A stretch of 64,000 nucleotides of DNA from Paracoccaceae bacterium (GCA_030750975.1 JASMHC010000016.1:62001-126000); one strand, 5' to 3'. Positions 33,091 through 43,916 are shown, counted from the stretch's first letter. The notes: generated by a model from the letters alone, not told the origin. A program made the numbers and translations.

Positions 33091-33531
33091 ATGAACGAGA
33101 AACGCTCAGAAATTCTGGTTGGCGCGGCAGTTCTTGCGGTGGCTGTCGGGTTTTTGATTTTTCTGCTTCAGTCCACATCCGTTGGCGGTGGTGACAGATA
33201 TGCTTTGACCGCGTCGTTCCGCTCGGCCGAGGGGGTCACTGTGGGCACGGATGTTCGATTGGCAGGGGTTAAGATAGGCTCGGTTGCCAGCATCAGCCTT
33301 GATCCGCAAACCTATCGCGCCAAAACCGAGATGAGCATTAACAGCGACATTCAAGTCCCTGACGACAGTGCCATAATTGTTGCATCAGAGGGTCTTCTGG
33401 GCGGCAGCTATATCGAAATTCAGCCCGGCGGTTCGCCGTTTTATGTCGAACAAGGGGGCGAAATCGAAGACACGCAAAGCGCGGTAAGTCTGGTCAGCCT
33501 TCTGCTGAAATTTGTGACGGGCGGCGAATGA
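33091..33531 (+). CDS. mlaD: Outer-membrane lipid asymmetry protein MlaD (MCE domain)
   Basis: A 146-residue periplasmic MCE-domain protein anchored by one N-terminal helix (about residues 8-26). The MCE pattern VTVGTDVRLAGVKIGSV is clear. MlaD binds phospholipids on the way between membranes as part of the MlaFEDB transporter; mlaE and mlaF are not adjacent. The ATG at 33091 follows ndufA12 by 13 bases; a TTG at 33088 is an alternative. Overlaps the next gene by 4 bases. Confidence 0.9.
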   Translation: MNEKRSEILVGAAVLAVAVGFLIFLLQSTSVGGGDRYALTASFRSAEGVTVGTDVRLAGVKIGSVASISLDPQTYRAKTEMSINSDIQVPDDSAIIVASEGLLGGSYIEIQPGGSPFYVEQGGEIEDTQSAVSLVSLLLKFVTGGE

Positions 33532-33980
33532 TCAAACGATTTGTAATTACTGTTTCCCTGCTTCTTGGAACATCATTGTCCGCGCAGGAAGACATCGAAG
33601 TCACCCCGCTTGAGCCGTTGGATCTGGAGGCGATCATTCAAGATGTGATCGAGCAGGACAAGGCAGAGGTGCCCACGGTCAGCGTCGATCAGGCCTTGCT
33701 TCGCGGGATCGACAAGCTGGACGGCACGGTGGACGATCTGTCGCTGACGGCCGGCGTGCCGCTGCGCTTTGGAACGATGGACATCACCATGTCCGATTGC
33801 CGGTATCCGGCGGATAACCCAAGCGGCGAGGCGTTTGCGTTTCTCACCATCACGGACGGTGGTGAAACGGTCTTTGCGGGCTGGATGATTGCAAGTTCAC
33901 CGGCGCTGAACGCGCTGGATCATCAAAGATATGATGTTTGGGTGTTGCGCTGCAAGACGTCGGAAACCGACGGCGGATAA
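33528..33980 (+). CDS. DUF2155 family periplasmic protein
   Basis: A 150-residue secreted protein. Signal peptide ends near SLSAQ. The C-terminal half holds the DUF2155 domain: GTMDITMSDCRYP, then FAGWMIASSPALNALDHQRYDVWVLRCK. Two cysteines (SDCRYP and VLRCK) may form a disulfide. Function is unknown, though it is regularly found beside mlaD and aat. The last 58 bases overlap the convergent aat gene. Confidence 0.85.
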   Translation: MIKRFVITVSLLLGTSLSAQEDIEVTPLEPLDLEAIIQDVIEQDKAEVPTVSVDQALLRGIDKLDGTVDDLSLTAGVPLRFGTMDITMSDCRYPADNPSGEAFAFLTITDGGETVFAGWMIASSPALNALDHQRYDVWVLRCKTSETDGG

Positions 33981-34564
33981 GCCCGTTTGTGAAATTTCTC
34001 GGGCTGAACAACGGCCTGTTCCAGCAGGGCCTGATAGGCGTCACGACGTATTTCAATCGCGCCCAGCGAGGCGAGGTGAGGCGTCAGATATTGCGTATCG
34101 AACAGCGTGAATCCGCAATTGCGCAGATGAGTGACCAGATAGGCCAGCGCGATTTTCGAAGCATTGGTCTGGCGCGAGAACATGCTTTCGCCAAAAAAAG
34201 CCGCCCCCAGCGACACACCGTATATTCCGCCGATCAGTGACCCGCCACGCCAGACCTCGAGCGATTGAACATGGCCCATTTCGTGCAGTTTCACATAGGC
34301 GCTTTGGATTTTCCGGCTGATCCAGGTTTCATCCCGTTCGGCACATCCTTCGACGACGCCTTCAAAATCCCTGTTCAGCGTGATCTGATATTCCGCACGG
34401 GCAATCGCCTTGCCAAGTGATTTGGAAATGCGAAACCCGTCCAGCGGGAATATCCCCCGCATCGGCGGGTCCATCCAGAACAGATCACGGCTGTCCCGCC
34501 CTTCGGACATCGGAAAAATGCCAAGAGAGTAAGCGTGTAACAACAGTTGCGGGGTCAGCTCCAT
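33923..34564 (-). CDS. aat: Leucyl/phenylalanyl-tRNA-protein transferase
   Basis: A 213-residue enzyme that adds Leu or Phe to proteins with N-terminal Arg or Lys, marking them for ClpAP under the N-end rule. Family features: LLLHAYSLGIFPMSEGRD, FWMDPPMRGIFPL, GSLIGGIYGVSLGAAFFGESMFS. Normal length. It is convergent with the DUF2155 gene and the two overlap by 58 bases, so the C-terminal 18 residues share DNA with that gene. Confidence 0.93.
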   Translation of the reverse strand: MELTPQLLLHAYSLGIFPMSEGRDSRDLFWMDPPMRGIFPLDGFRISKSLGKAIARAEYQITLNRDFEGVVEGCAERDETWISRKIQSAYVKLHEMGHVQSLEVWRGGSLIGGIYGVSLGAAFFGESMFSRQTNASKIALAYLVTHLRNCGFTLFDTQYLTPHLASLGAIEIRRDAYQALLEQAVVQPEKFHKRAYPPSVSDVLQRNTQTSYL

Positions 34565-34603
34565 GGCTGGACTATCTGCCGTTCAATGGGTCGTCGCAAT
34601 ATG

Positions 34604-34633
34604 AAAAACGCCCCAGTATATCGGGGCGTTTTT
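34604..34633. terminator. Bidirectional-looking terminator between accC and aat
   Basis: AAAAACGCCCC-N7-GGGGCGTTTTT is a symmetric hairpin with a T run on either strand, just after the accC stop on the minus strand (accC ends at 34638). It ends the accBC message. Confidence 0.85.
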
Positions 34634-34637
34634 GGGG

Positions 34638-35993
34638 TCAGCTTGTCGGGCCGAACTGATTTTCCAGCCAGGTCTCAAGCCAGTGAATGTTGAAATTGCC
34701 CGACCGGATATCCTCTTCCTCAAGCAATGCGTGAAAAAGCGGTACCGTAGTGTCGATGCCGTCAACGATCAGCTCGCTTAGCGCCCGTTTCAAGCGGGCC
34801 ATCGCCTCGGGGCGGTCGCGCCCGTGGACGATCAGCTTGGCGATCAGGCTGTCATAATAGGGCGGGATCGAATACCCGTCGTAAAGCGCCGAATCCATCC
34901 GGACACCAAGGCCCCCCGGGGCATGGTATTGCGTGATCTTGCCCGGGCAGGGGGCAAAATTAGGCAAGCGCTCGGCGTTGATCCTCACTTCGATCGCGTG
35001 GCCGTTAATCTCAAGATCGTCTTGCGTGAAAGACATCGGCAGGCCTTCTGCGACGCGAATTTGTTCGCGAACCAGATCAACGCCGAAAATGCCTTCGGTC
35101 ACAGGATGTTCGACCTGAAGCCGGGTGTTCATTTCGATGAAATAGAACTCGCCGTTTTCATAGAGAAACTCGATGGTTCCGGCACCGATATAGTTGATCT
35201 TGGCCACGGCCTCGGCGCAAATCTTCCCGATCCGGTTGCGTTCTTCGGCCGAGATGCTGGGGCCGGGGGCCTCTTCGAAAACCTTTTGGTGACGGCGTTG
35301 AAGCGAACAGTCGCGTTCGGCCAGATGAACCGCGTTGCCTTTGCCATCGCCAAACACCTGAACCTCGATGTGACGCGGCGTGGTCAGGTATTTTTCGATA
35401 TAAACCTCGTCATTGCCGAAATTGGCTTTGCCCTCGGCACGTGCGGTCTGGAACGCGGATTTCATTTCTTCGGCGCTGTTGGCAACCTTCATACCCTTGC
35501 CACCGCCGCCTGCGGTGGCCTTGATGATGACGGGATAGCCAAATTCCTCGCCGATTTTCAAAGCCGATTCGAGATCGGGCACGCCGCCATCGGAACCGGG
35601 CACGCAAGGGACGCCCAATTCCTTCATCGTGTCTTTGGCGGTGATCTTGTCACCCATGACACGGATGTGTTCAGAGGACGGGCCGATAAAGGTGATGTCG
35701 TGATCTTCGAGGATCTGAACAAAATTCGCGTTCTCGGACAAAAAGCCATAGCCCGGATGCACGGCCTGAGCGCCGGTGATTTCGCAGGCCGAAATGATCG
35801 ACGGGACCGACAGATAGCTTTGCGCGGCGGATGGCGGGCCGATGCAGATGGATTCGTCGGCCATACGCACATGCATTGCATCGGAATCGGCGGTTGAGTG
35901 AACCGCCACCGATTTGATGCCCATTTCCCGGCAGGCACGGATCACGCGCAGCGCAATCTCGCCCCGGTTTGCGATGAGGATCTTGTCAAACAT
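34638..35993 (-). CDS. accC: Acetyl-CoA carboxylase biotin carboxylase subunit
   Basis: A 451-residue ATP-grasp enzyme that carboxylates biotin on AccB in fatty-acid synthesis. ATP-binding glycine loop [11 protein letters not shown], the metal and substrate segment [14 protein letters not shown], and the N-terminal [17 protein letters not shown] are all present. Full length. Follows accB by 9 bases on the minus strand. Confidence 0.97.
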   Translation of the reverse strand: MFDKILIANRGEIALRVIRACREMGIKSVAVHSTADSDAMHVRMADESICIGPPSAAQSYLSVPSIISACEITGAQAVHPGYGFLSENANFVQILEDHDITFIGPSSEHIRVMGDKITAKDTMKELGVPCVPGSDGGVPDLESALKIGEEFGYPVIIKATAGGGGKGMKVANSAEEMKSAFQTARAEGKANFGNDEVYIEKYLTTPRHIEVQVFGDGKGNAVHLAERDCSLQRRHQKVFEEAPGPSISAEERNRIGKICAEAVAKINYIGAGTIEFLYENGEFYFIEMNTRLQVEHPVTEGIFGVDLVREQIRVAEGLPMSFTQDDLEINGHAIEVRINAERLPNFAPCPGKITQYHAPGGLGVRMDSALYDGYSIPPYYDSLIAKLIVHGRDRPEAMARLKRALSELIVDGIDTTVPLFHALLEEEDIRSGNFNIHWLETWLENQFGPTS

Positions 35994-36002
35994 GGCAGAT
36001 CC

Positions 36003-36536
36003 TTATTCGATAATGACCAGAGGGGCGCCAAATTCGACCGCGGCGCCGTCTTCCACAAGAATGCGCTTCACGGTGCCCGCTTTCGGGGCAGGGATGTGGT
36101 TCATGGTTTTCATGGCCTCGACGATCAGCAATGTATCCCCTTCGCTGACCGATGCCCCGACCGAGATAAACGGCGGTGTGCCCGGTTCGGCCTGCATGTA
36201 AACAGTGCCGACCATTGGAGAAGTGACCGCGCCCGGATGGCTGGCCGGATCGTCAACCGCGGCGGGCGAGGCGTCTGCGGTTGCCGGTGCAGCCGCCAGG
36301 GCCGCAGCAGGTGCCGCCGCCGCAACTGGGGCCGCAGCAGGTGCCGCCGCCGCAACTGGGGCCGCGGCTACGGCGGTTGCCGCAACAGGTGGGAAACCCC
36401 GGCTGACACGGACGGTCAGGCTGTCATCTTCGCCATATTCGCGCATGACTTCGATTTCGTTCAGGTCTTTGTCGCGCAGTAATTCTGCCAGTGCCTCGAT
36501 GAAGGCCACGTCTGCATCGCGTGTGCTTTCGGTCAT
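36003..36536 (-). CDS. accB: Acetyl-CoA carboxylase biotin carboxyl carrier protein
   Basis: A 177-residue carrier. The C-terminal biotinyl domain has the biotin attachment motif [10 protein letters not shown]. The N-terminal helix domain and the biotinyl domain are joined by an Ala/Pro-rich linker of about 45 residues, part of which is encoded by a perfect 30-base tandem repeat. The ATG at 36536 has GAGGGGAA before it; the frame is open to 36617 but that start is unlikely. Confidence 0.95.
   Translation of the reverse strand: MTESTRDADVAFIEALAELLRDKDLNEIEVMREYGEDDSLTVRVSRGFPPVAATAVAAAPVAAAAPAAAPVAAAAPAAALAAAPATADASPAAVDDPASHPGAVTSPMVGTVYMQAEPGTPPFISVGASVSEGDTLLIVEAMKTMNHIPAPKAGTVKRILVEDGAAVEFGAPLVIIE
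36301..36360. repeat. Perfect 30-base tandem repeat in the accB linker
   Basis: Two identical 30-base units, 36301-36330 and 36331-36360, each encoding ten Ala/Pro/Val residues of the flexible linker. Replication slippage would change linker length in frame by ten residues without harming either domain. Confidence 0.9.
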
Positions 36537-36640
36537 GATTTCCCCTCGACCATTATATATCGGTTCTGACGTAGGTTTATAGGCAATGAACAGGCAAGTG
36601 AAAAGCGCGGTTTTCACACCCTGTTAGCGGAAACAAAAAG

Positions 36641-36662
36641 GGCCGGCCCTAAGGCCGGCCTT
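36641..36662 (-). terminator. Terminator after acsA
   Basis: GGCCGGCC-N4-GGCCGGCC hairpin; on the minus strand the sequence continues into CTTTTTGTTT. Located 22 bases past the acsA stop. Confidence 0.8.
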
Positions 36663-36683
36663 AAAGAACACGCGAAGAGGGGA

Positions 36684-38633
36684 TTATCCGCGGTTCATCC
36701 GGTTGTCGATGAGATCATCGACAACTGATGGATCTGCAAGTGTCGAGGTGTCACCAAGCGAGCCATAGTCGTTCTCGGCGATCTTGCGCAGGATCCGGCG
36801 CATGATTTTTCCCGAACGGGTTTTCGGCAAGCCCGGTGCCCATTGAACAAGGTCAGGCGATGCGATCGGGCCGATTTCGTTGCGCACCCAAGTGCGCAAT
36901 TCCTTGCGCAATTCTTCCGAGGGTTCTTCGCCGGTCATCAAGGTGACATAGCAATAGATGCCCTGACCCTTGATTTCATGCGGGTATCCGACCACGGCAG
37001 CCTCGGCCACTTTCGAATGCGCGACAAGGGCGCTTTCAACTTCGGCGGTGCCCATACGGTGACCCGATACGTTGATCACGTCATCGACACGTCCGGTAAT
37101 CCAGAAATCGCCGTCTTCGTCGCGTTTGCAGCCGTCACCCGAAAAGTAATAGCCTTTGTAATCGCTGAAATAGGTTTTCTCGAACCGGTCGTGATCGCCC
37201 CAGACGGTGCGCATCTGGCCCGGCCAGCTGTCCTTGATCGCGAGGACGCCCTCAACAGGGTAGGTGTGGATTTCCTCGCCTGTGGTTGGCTCAAGAACGA
37301 CAGGCTGAACGCCAAAGAACGGTTTCATTGCCGATCCGGGCTTGGTTGCATGAGCGCCCGGAAGCGGGGTCATCATGTGGCCGCCCGTTTCGGTTTGCCA
37401 CCAGGTATCAACAATCGGGCAGCGCCCGTTGCCGACAACATCATTATACCAGTTCCAGGCTTCCGGGTTGATTGGCTCGCCCACGGTTCCAAGAATGCGA
37501 AGGCTGGACAGATCGCATTTCTCGACCCATTCGGTTCCCTGACCCATAAGGGCACGGATCGCGGTCGGGGCGGTGTAGAACTGGTTGACTTTGTGTTTTT
37601 CACAGACCTGCCAGAAACGCGATGCGTCGGGATATGTGGGAACGCCTTCGAACATCAGCGTGGTCGCTCCATTGGCCAGCGGGCCATAGACGATATAGCT
37701 GTGGCCAGTCACCCAGCCAACATCGGCCGTGCACCAATAGATGTCACCGTCATGGTAATCGAAGGTGATTTCCTGCGTCATGGACGCCCAGACCAGATAA
37801 CCGCCCGAGGTATGAACAACCCCTTTCGGCTGACCTGTCGAGCCTGACGTATAGAGGATAAACAAAGGGTCTTCGGCGCTCATTTCCTCGGCCGGACAAT
37901 CGTCAGAGGCGTTTTCAAGCTCTTCGTGATACCAGAAATCCAGTCCGTTCCGCCACGCGACCTGATCACCGGTGCGGCGAACAACAAGGCATTTCACGTC
38001 ATCCACATCATGCAAAAGCGCCTGGTTCACGTTGTCTTTCAGCTTGGTCCGGCGGCCGCCGCGGGGCGCGGAATCCGCGGTGATCACAAGCTTGGCGTCA
38101 CAGCCATTCACCCTGGCCCCCAATGCATCGGGAGAGAAGCCTGCAAAGACGACCGAGTGAATGGCACCGATGCGCGCACAGGCCAGCATTGCATAGGCGG
38201 CCTCGGGGATCATCGGCAGATAGATAACCACGCGGTCGCCCTTGCCAATGCCGAGGTTCTTAAGAACATTCGCCATACGGCAGACATGACCGTGCAGTTC
38301 GCGATAGGTAATATACTGGGCCTCGTCCGTAGGCTCATCGGGTTCAAAGATGATCGCGGTTTGGTCCCCGCGTGTTTCAAGATGCCGGTCGATACAGTTT
38401 GCAGCGACGTTCAGGGTGCCATCGTCAAACCATTTGATCGCGACTTCACCCAGTTTGAAGTTAACGTCCTTGACCTTGGAATAGGGCTTGATCCAGTCGA
38501 TCCGCTTGCCGTGCTCGGCCCAGAATGCTTCGCTGTCATTAACGGAAGCCGCATACAATTCATCGTATTTTGCCGTGTCCACATGCGCGTTGGCGGCCAT
38601 ATCATCGGACGGTGGGTAGGTCGGGGAAGTCAT
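36684..38633 (-). CDS. acsA: Acetyl-CoA synthetase (AMP-forming)
   Basis: A 649-residue enzyme activating acetate to acetyl-CoA through acetyl-AMP. Motifs: P-loop-like [42 protein letters not shown], and the C-terminal [11 protein letters not shown] with the lysine normally controlled by acetylation. Propionate is a possible side substrate. It lies downstream of a HAAT-type ABC transporter on the same strand, after a hairpin at 38662, and near an acetate-type sensor kinase, so the region looks like a small-acid uptake and activation unit. Confidence 0.95.
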   Translation of the reverse strand: MTSPTYPPSDDMAANAHVDTAKYDELYAASVNDSEAFWAEHGKRIDWIKPYSKVKDVNFKLGEVAIKWFDDGTLNVAANCIDRHLETRGDQTAIIFEPDEPTDEAQYITYRELHGHVCRMANVLKNLGIGKGDRVVIYLPMIPEAAYAMLACARIGAIHSVVFAGFSPDALGARVNGCDAKLVITADSAPRGGRRTKLKDNVNQALLHDVDDVKCLVVRRTGDQVAWRNGLDFWYHEELENASDDCPAEEMSAEDPLFILYTSGSTGQPKGVVHTSGGYLVWASMTQEITFDYHDGDIYWCTADVGWVTGHSYIVYGPLANGATTLMFEGVPTYPDASRFWQVCEKHKVNQFYTAPTAIRALMGQGTEWVEKCDLSSLRILGTVGEPINPEAWNWYNDVVGNGRCPIVDTWWQTETGGHMMTPLPGAHATKPGSAMKPFFGVQPVVLEPTTGEEIHTYPVEGVLAIKDSWPGQMRTVWGDHDRFEKTYFSDYKGYYFSGDGCKRDEDGDFWITGRVDDVINVSGHRMGTAEVESALVAHSKVAEAAVVGYPHEIKGQGIYCYVTLMTGEEPSEELRKELRTWVRNEIGPIASPDLVQWAPGLPKTRSGKIMRRILRKIAENDYGSLGDTSTLADPSVVDDLIDNRMNRG

Positions 38634-38661
38634 AATTTCATCCGTTTCTAAAGAAGTAAGA

Positions 38662-38684
38662 GGACCCGCCCGATGGGGCGGGCC
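38662..38684 (-). terminator. Hairpin between livF-like gene and acsA
   Basis: CCCGCCC-N4-GGGCGGG stem 12 bases after the livF-like stop on the minus strand, followed by a pyrimidine-rich stretch (CTCTTACTTCTT). It may partly end the transporter message before acsA. Confidence 0.55.
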
Positions 38685-38695
38685 CGCCTTAAAGA

Positions 38696-39451
38696 TCAGA
38701 TAGCCAGGTATTCGGCACGCAATTCGTCGTTTTCAAGCACCTCTTCCGCGGTGCCATCAAATACGATGCTGCCCGTGTCGAGAATAACCGCGCGGTCAGC
38801 CAGTTGCAAAGCGCGAACTGCGTTTTGTTCAACGATGATCGTGGTGATACCCTGTTCCTTAATATGGCGCAGCGTCTTTTCGATCTCGTCCACGATCACC
38901 GGTGCCAGACCCTCGTAGGGTTCGTCCAGCAGCAGCACCTTGATGTCACGCACAAGGGCGCGGGCAATGGCCAGCATCTGCTGCTCACCACCGGAAAGCG
39001 TTACACCTTCCTGCTTGCGACGTTCCCCAAGACGCGGGAAAAGGTCAAAGACACGGTCGATTGACCAGCCGATTGGCGGAGCGATCTGTGCCAGTTCCAG
39101 GTTTTCCTGCACGGTCAGGCCCGGAATGATGCGGCGGTCTTCGGGAACCAGGCCCAAACCGACCGAGGATGCCTCATACGAGGTCATGTTGTGCAAAGGC
39201 TGGTGGTCCAGCCAGATTTCACCATGCTGAACCTGAGGATGGTCCAGACGCGCGATCGAGCGCAGCGTGGTGGTTTTTCCGGCACCGTTCCGCCCCAGAA
39301 GGGCAAGGATTTCGCCTTCGTGGACGTTAAAGTTGATGCCCTGGATGATATAGCTTTCACCATAGTAAGAATGCATATCCCAGACCGACAAAAAGGCCGG
39401 TGCTGTTTCGGCCTTATTGCCGTGCTTTGAGAAATCGGGTCTGACGTTCAT
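38696..39451 (-). CDS. livF: HAAT-family ABC transporter ATP-binding protein (LivF-like)
   Basis: A 251-residue ATPase. Walker A GRNGAGKT, signature LSGGEQQM, Walker B VLLLDEP with the LivF-typical YEGLAP that follows. Works with the LivG-like ATPase and the two permeases to import a substrate bound by the 42561-43916 protein. The leading 20 residues (to FLSVWDM) are a short extension. The true substrate is not clear from sequence: amino acids are usual, but acetate or other small acids are suggested by the neighbouring acsA. Confidence 0.9.
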   Translation of the reverse strand: MNVRPDFSKHGNKAETAPAFLSVWDMHSYYGESYIIQGINFNVHEGEILALLGRNGAGKTTTLRSIARLDHPQVQHGEIWLDHQPLHNMTSYEASSVGLGLVPEDRRIIPGLTVQENLELAQIAPPIGWSIDRVFDLFPRLGERRKQEGVTLSGGEQQMLAIARALVRDIKVLLLDEPYEGLAPVIVDEIEKTLRHIKEQGITTIIVEQNAVRALQLADRAVILDTGSIVFDGTAEEVLENDELRAEYLAI

Positions 39452-39463
39452 TGCGTCCCCTCC

Positions 39464-40219
39464 TTACGCGGCTTCGCCGAGATACGCTTCTTGTACCTTC
39501 GGGTGGCCTTTGATTTTGTCAGGCGTGTCTTCGACAAGCGGTGTGCCCTGTGCCAGAACGGTGATCCGCTCGGCCAGCGAAAACACGACATGCATGTCAT
39601 GTTCGATGATGGCGATGGTGATGTCACGATCTTCCTTGATCTGCTTGAGCAGATCGATGGTGTTGTTCGTGTCAGCACGCGCCATGCCTGCAGTCGGTTC
39701 GTCAAGCAACAGCAGACGCGGCTCTTGTGACAGGCACATCGCGATCTCGAGGCGGCGTTTGTCACCCCGTGACATCGACGCCGTATGATCATGACGTTTG
39801 TCGATCATGGCCATGTCTTCGAGCATTTTCTCGGCCTTTTCGACAACTTCCTTTTCGCGGTACATGTCAGCCATTGCCTGCATGCGAAACGCGCCGTCGC
39901 GCTTGGCGAAACATGAAATCATCATGTTCTCCATCACGTTCAGCTCGCCGAAAATCTCGGGCGTCTGAAACACGCGGCTGATCCCCATCTGGTTGATCTC
40001 GTAGGGCAGGCGACCCAGAACCGATTGACCGTCGAACATGACGCTTCCGGTATCGGGGATCAACTTGCCAATAAGACAATTCAGCAAGGTGGATTTACCG
40101 GCCCCGTTCGGGCCGATAATCGCGTGGACCGTGTTTTCCTGAACGCTCAGGTTCACATTTCCCAGAGCCTGCAGCCCGCCGAAACGCTTGTTCACGTCTT
40201 TGACTTCAAGAATTCCCAT
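39464..40219 (-). CDS. livG: HAAT-family ABC transporter ATP-binding protein (LivG-like)
   Basis: A 251-residue ATPase. Walker A GPNGAGKS, Walker B LLLLDEPTAGM, switch His in IIEHDMHVVF. The signature region reads MSRGDKRRLEIAM rather than LSGGQ, a change common in this branch of LivG proteins. Twelve bases before livF and 13 bases after livM. Confidence 0.9.
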   Translation of the reverse strand: MGILEVKDVNKRFGGLQALGNVNLSVQENTVHAIIGPNGAGKSTLLNCLIGKLIPDTGSVMFDGQSVLGRLPYEINQMGISRVFQTPEIFGELNVMENMMISCFAKRDGAFRMQAMADMYREKEVVEKAEKMLEDMAMIDKRHDHTASMSRGDKRRLEIAMCLSQEPRLLLLDEPTAGMARADTNNTIDLLKQIKEDRDITIAIIEHDMHVVFSLAERITVLAQGTPLVEDTPDKIKGHPKVQEAYLGEAA

Positions 40220-40232
40220 TGGTCATTCCTCC

Positions 40233-41432
40233 TTATTCAGCGGGTTGAGCGGTTTTGCCGGTGTCATTCGACTTGGCACCAAAACGAGCTGCCAGTCGCT
40301 GTCCACCTTCAACCAGACCACCTGGCAGGAAGATGATGACCAGCATGAAGACGACACCTTGCGTCATGTGCCAGCCCTCGCCGGTGAACCAGCTTGCGAC
40401 CCAGACGATCGAGTATTCAAGGCTGTCAGGCAGGAAGCCAAACCATTCGTGAAGAAGCTTTTCGTTCATCTTCGAAATGATGTTCTCCATGTACTTGATC
40501 GTGCCTGCGCCAAGAACCGGACCGATCAGCGTGCCAACGCCGCCGAGAATGGTCATGATCACAACCGCGCCGGATTCTGTCCAGTACATACGCTCGGCAC
40601 CCGCCAGCGGATCCATCGAGGCCAGAAGACCACCCGCCAGACCGGCATACATGCCCGAGATTATGAACGCGGCCAATGTATAGGGGCGCGGGTTCAGACC
40701 GGTATAGGTCATACGCTGGTTGTTCGACTTGACCGCGCGCAGCATCAGGCCGAATGGCGACCGGAAGATGCGGATCGACAGGTAGAACGCAAGAACCAGG
40801 AAAAGCGCGCTGAAGTAGTAGCCGACAGGGAAGACGAATTCCCACGGGCCAATCGGCAGGGTCAGGCGCGCATTCATCTCAAGACCGAAGATATGCGGTA
40901 CGATTGGGCTGTTTTCACCCAGCAGGATTTGCGGATCGTTGCTATAGACCTGCAGACCGGTTTCCCCGTTGGTCAGCGTGATGCCCAGCCACCGGCCAAA
41001 AAGGTCCGAATAGGCAATCGAATACATCATCTGCGCAAATGCCAGCGTCAGGATCGAGAAGTAAATGCCCGAACGACGCAGCGAGACATAGCCGATGACG
41101 ACCGAAAGCAGACCTGCAACGATAACGCTTAGGATCAGGCCGGGGACGACGTTGTAGCCAAGAAGCTTGAACATCCAGACGGCCGCATAGGACCCCACAC
41201 CCAGAAACGCCGCGTGACCGAAGGAAAGATAGCCGGTCAGGCCGAACAGGATGTTAAATCCGATGGCAAAAATCCCAAAGATCGCGAAACGCTGCATCAG
41301 GTCAGGATAGCCCCCGTTGAAGAACGCCATGGCGCTGTCTTTGGGGAAGATATTCAGGATGAAGGGGGCGAACAGGCTCAGCCCCACGACCACCATCAAA
41401 AGATTGAAGTCTTTTTTGTTGAGACCCAGCAT
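40233..41432 (-). CDS. livM: HAAT-family ABC transporter permease (LivM-like)
   Basis: A 399-residue inner-membrane permease with about ten hydrophobic segments. The [20 protein letters not shown] and [20 protein letters not shown] blocks are typical of LivM. It is longer than usual (about 350), with a soluble loop near the [13 protein letters not shown] region and an extended C-terminus. Starts 3 bases after livH stops. Confidence 0.88.
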   Translation of the reverse strand: MLGLNKKDFNLLMVVVGLSLFAPFILNIFPKDSAMAFFNGGYPDLMQRFAIFGIFAIGFNILFGLTGYLSFGHAAFLGVGSYAAVWMFKLLGYNVVPGLILSVIVAGLLSVVIGYVSLRRSGIYFSILTLAFAQMMYSIAYSDLFGRWLGITLTNGETGLQVYSNDPQILLGENSPIVPHIFGLEMNARLTLPIGPWEFVFPVGYYFSALFLVLAFYLSIRIFRSPFGLMLRAVKSNNQRMTYTGLNPRPYTLAAFIISGMYAGLAGGLLASMDPLAGAERMYWTESGAVVIMTILGGVGTLIGPVLGAGTIKYMENIISKMNEKLLHEWFGFLPDSLEYSIVWVASWFTGEGWHMTQGVVFMLVIIFLPGGLVEGGQRLAARFGAKSNDTGKTAQPAE

Positions 41433-41434
41433 GA

Positions 41435-42454
41435 TTAATCCTCCATCACGCCTTTTTTGCCCATCAGGCCGCGAGGCCGCGTAAGCAAAATGATGATTGC
41501 AACGAGGTAGATGATGATCTGGTCCAGACCGTCAAAGACCTTGAAGCGCTCCCATGAGGCGAAGCTTTCAAGAATGCCGAGCAAAAAGCCTGCTGCAACC
41601 GCACCGGGCAACGAACCCATGCCACCAACAACAACCACAACAAAGCTGAGTACCAGAAAGTCCATGCCCATGTGATAGTTCGGCGCGTTGATCGGCGCGT
41701 ACATAACGCCCGCCCAACCAGCCACGACAGCGGCGATTGCAAACATGATCGTAAAGCGCCTGTCGATGTTGATGCCCATCAGGCCCACGGTTTCGCGGTC
41801 GGCCATACCTGCCCGAACAACCATACCGAAGGTCGTGAATTGCAGGAAGGCAAAGACGCCGCCAATGGTGGCGAGTGCGAAGAAGAAATAGACCATCCGC
41901 CATGCGGGATAGACGATCTCAAGCCCCAGGGCACCACCAAGCTGTGCCACCGAAGACAGCGCCTCGGGGGCAGGGGTCTGGATCGGGTTTGCACCGTAAA
42001 AGCCGCGAATGATTTCCTGAAGGATGATGGCCAGACCGAAGGTTACAAGGATCTGGTCGGCATGCGGGCGCTTGTAGAAATGCTTGATAAGCCCGCGCTC
42101 CATCGCGATGCCAACGGCAATCATGATCGGAATCGAGAAAAGAATGGCCAGAGGGACAGACCAGTCAATGATCGCGCCACCGATATCCGGACCAAGCCAG
42201 CTTTCCATATAGGTTGATTTGACCTTCAGAGGGTTGCCCAGAAAGTCCTTTTGCGTGGGGTCCACGGTTTCATAGCTTGCACTTAAAATCCGCGACAATG
42301 TCACGGAACAGAAGGCACCGATCATGAACAAGGCCCCGTGGGCAAAGTTCACAACACCAAGTGTGCCGAAAATCAGCGTCAGACCAAGGGCGATCAGCGC
42401 ATAGGCGGATCCCTTGTCGAGGCCGTTCAGGATTTGAAGAATGAATTCGCTCAT
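41435..42454 (-). CDS. livH: HAAT-family ABC transporter permease (LivH-like)
   Basis: A 339-residue inner-membrane permease. Opens with [23 protein letters not shown] and has the [18 protein letters not shown] block of the LivH family. Contains an insertion of about 40 residues after the first helices ([20 protein letters not shown]), making it longer than E. coli LivH (308). Second gene of the operon, after the binding protein and a hairpin. Confidence 0.88.
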   Translation of the reverse strand: MSEFILQILNGLDKGSAYALIALGLTLIFGTLGVVNFAHGALFMIGAFCSVTLSRILSASYETVDPTQKDFLGNPLKVKSTYMESWLGPDIGGAIIDWSVPLAILFSIPIMIAVGIAMERGLIKHFYKRPHADQILVTFGLAIILQEIIRGFYGANPIQTPAPEALSSVAQLGGALGLEIVYPAWRMVYFFFALATIGGVFAFLQFTTFGMVVRAGMADRETVGLMGINIDRRFTIMFAIAAVVAGWAGVMYAPINAPNYHMGMDFLVLSFVVVVVGGMGSLPGAVAAGFLLGILESFASWERFKVFDGLDQIIIYLVAIIILLTRPRGLMGKKGVMED

Positions 42455-42519
42455 CTTCCCCCACCTCTAGATGATTGAATGACCTTCGCTATCTACTGCG
42501 TCAGGCCTTTTGAATAGAC

Positions 42520-42546
42520 GTAAGGCGGGGAATACCCCCGCCTTAC
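42520..42546 (-). terminator. Intercistronic hairpin after the binding-protein gene
   Basis: GTAAGGCGGGG-N5-CCCCGCCTTAC, a perfect 11-base stem 14 bases past the binding-protein stop on the minus strand. Such hairpins usually protect the binding-protein message and lower expression of the permease genes downstream. Confidence 0.75.
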
Positions 42547-42560
42547 ACAGAGTATACGGC

Positions 42561-43916
42561 TTATGCGCCAGGGTTACAGGTGCCAAGCGAAGCTTCGGCG
42601 CCACCGAACATCGGATGATCCGGTGCGTAAGTAACCTGTGCAACCGGTGTTTGGTCGACGATTTCAAGGGTGTCGTATTCGTTGGTCGGGTTCTCTTTAC
42701 CCTTCACAACAAGAACGTCCTTGAAGCACTGGTGGTCGTCGGCGCGATACAGGGTCGGACCGTTGCCCAGTCCGTCAAATTCGAAGCCTTCCAGAGCTTC
42801 TGCAACGCCGCATGGGTTGAAGGTGCCGGCACGCTCGCAGGCGTCTGCATAAAGCAGGGTCTGAGCATAGCAGGTCTGCGCCGAGTTGGATGGCGGACGA
42901 CCGTATTTTTCACCGAACGATTTAACGAATGCGCGCGAGCCTTCGTTGTCCAGCTGCCAGTTGTAGTTCATCGAGCCAAGCACGCCTTGCACGTTTTTAC
43001 CTGCACCAGCTGCCATCAGCTCAGAGTACAGTGGAACAACGATTTCAAACTGCTTGCCGTTGACCATCTTGTCACGCAGACCAAACTGGATCGCGTTGGT
43101 CAGCGAGTTCACCATGTTGCCGCCGTAGTGGTTCAGAACCAGAACGTCAGCACCCGAGTTCAGAACCGGCGTGATGTACGACGAGAAGTCGGTTGCCGCC
43201 AGCGGGGTCAGCACGTTGTTGACGGTTTCCCAGCCCATGGCTTCGGTCGCTGCCGCGATCGATTCCTGCTGCGACCAGCCCCAAGTGTAGTCTGCGGTCA
43301 GGTGATACGCGCGACGATCAGCGCCGTACTCGGACTTCAGCACAGGTGCCAGCGCTGCCGCCGACATATAGGCGTTGAAGAAGTGACGGAAACCGTTCGC
43401 CTTGCGGTCTTTACCGGTGGTGTCGTTCGAGTGGGTCAGACCGGCCATGAAGATCACGCCAGCTTCCTGACACAGGCCCTGAACAGCGATTGCAACGCCC
43501 GAAGACGAACCACCGTTGATCATGATGGCGCCGTCTTTTTCGATCATCGACTTGGCCGATGCACGTGCAGCGTCTGATTTGGTCTGGGTATCGCCGGTTA
43601 CGAACTGAACCTTCTTGCCAAGGATGCCGTTGCCCTTCAGTGCTTTCGAAGTGAAGGTGTTCAGGCAGCCGCCATCGCCTTCGCCATTCAGGTGCTCTAC
43701 GGCAAGCTCTTGTGCGCGAAGCTCGTCAAGACCTTCTTCTGCATAGGGGCCGGTCTGCGGTACGTTAAAGCCCAGGGTAACCGTCGAACCGGTTGGTTCG
43801 TTGGTGTATGCCTGCGCCGAAGCCGACGAGGCGGTGAAGATCGTCGGCAATGCGACGCCGGCACCGGCAACGGCACCTGACTTCAGTACACCACGGCGAG
43901 TCAATTTATTTGTCAT
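42561..43916 (-). CDS. HAAT-family ABC transporter substrate-binding protein
   Basis: A 451-residue periplasmic binding protein with a Tat-type signal (TRRGVLKSGAVAGAGVALP, cleaved near ASAQA). It has the type I periplasmic fold of the Liv/amide family (LGFNVPQTGPYAEEG, INGGSSSGVAIAVQ). Several cysteines (GGCLNTF, GLCQEAG, CERAGTFNPCG, HQCFKD, LGTCNPG) suggest disulfides. It is larger than LivJ (about 345 mature). Substrate unknown. Divergent from an XRE regulator across 211 AT-rich bases. Confidence 0.88.
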   Translation of the reverse strand: MTNKLTRRGVLKSGAVAGAGVALPTIFTASSASAQAYTNEPTGSTVTLGFNVPQTGPYAEEGLDELRAQELAVEHLNGEGDGGCLNTFTSKALKGNGILGKKVQFVTGDTQTKSDAARASAKSMIEKDGAIMINGGSSSGVAIAVQGLCQEAGVIFMAGLTHSNDTTGKDRKANGFRHFFNAYMSAAALAPVLKSEYGADRRAYHLTADYTWGWSQQESIAAATEAMGWETVNNVLTPLAATDFSSYITPVLNSGADVLVLNHYGGNMVNSLTNAIQFGLRDKMVNGKQFEIVVPLYSELMAAGAGKNVQGVLGSMNYNWQLDNEGSRAFVKSFGEKYGRPPSNSAQTCYAQTLLYADACERAGTFNPCGVAEALEGFEFDGLGNGPTLYRADDHQCFKDVLVVKGKENPTNEYDTLEIVDQTPVAQVTYAPDHPMFGGAEASLGTCNPGA

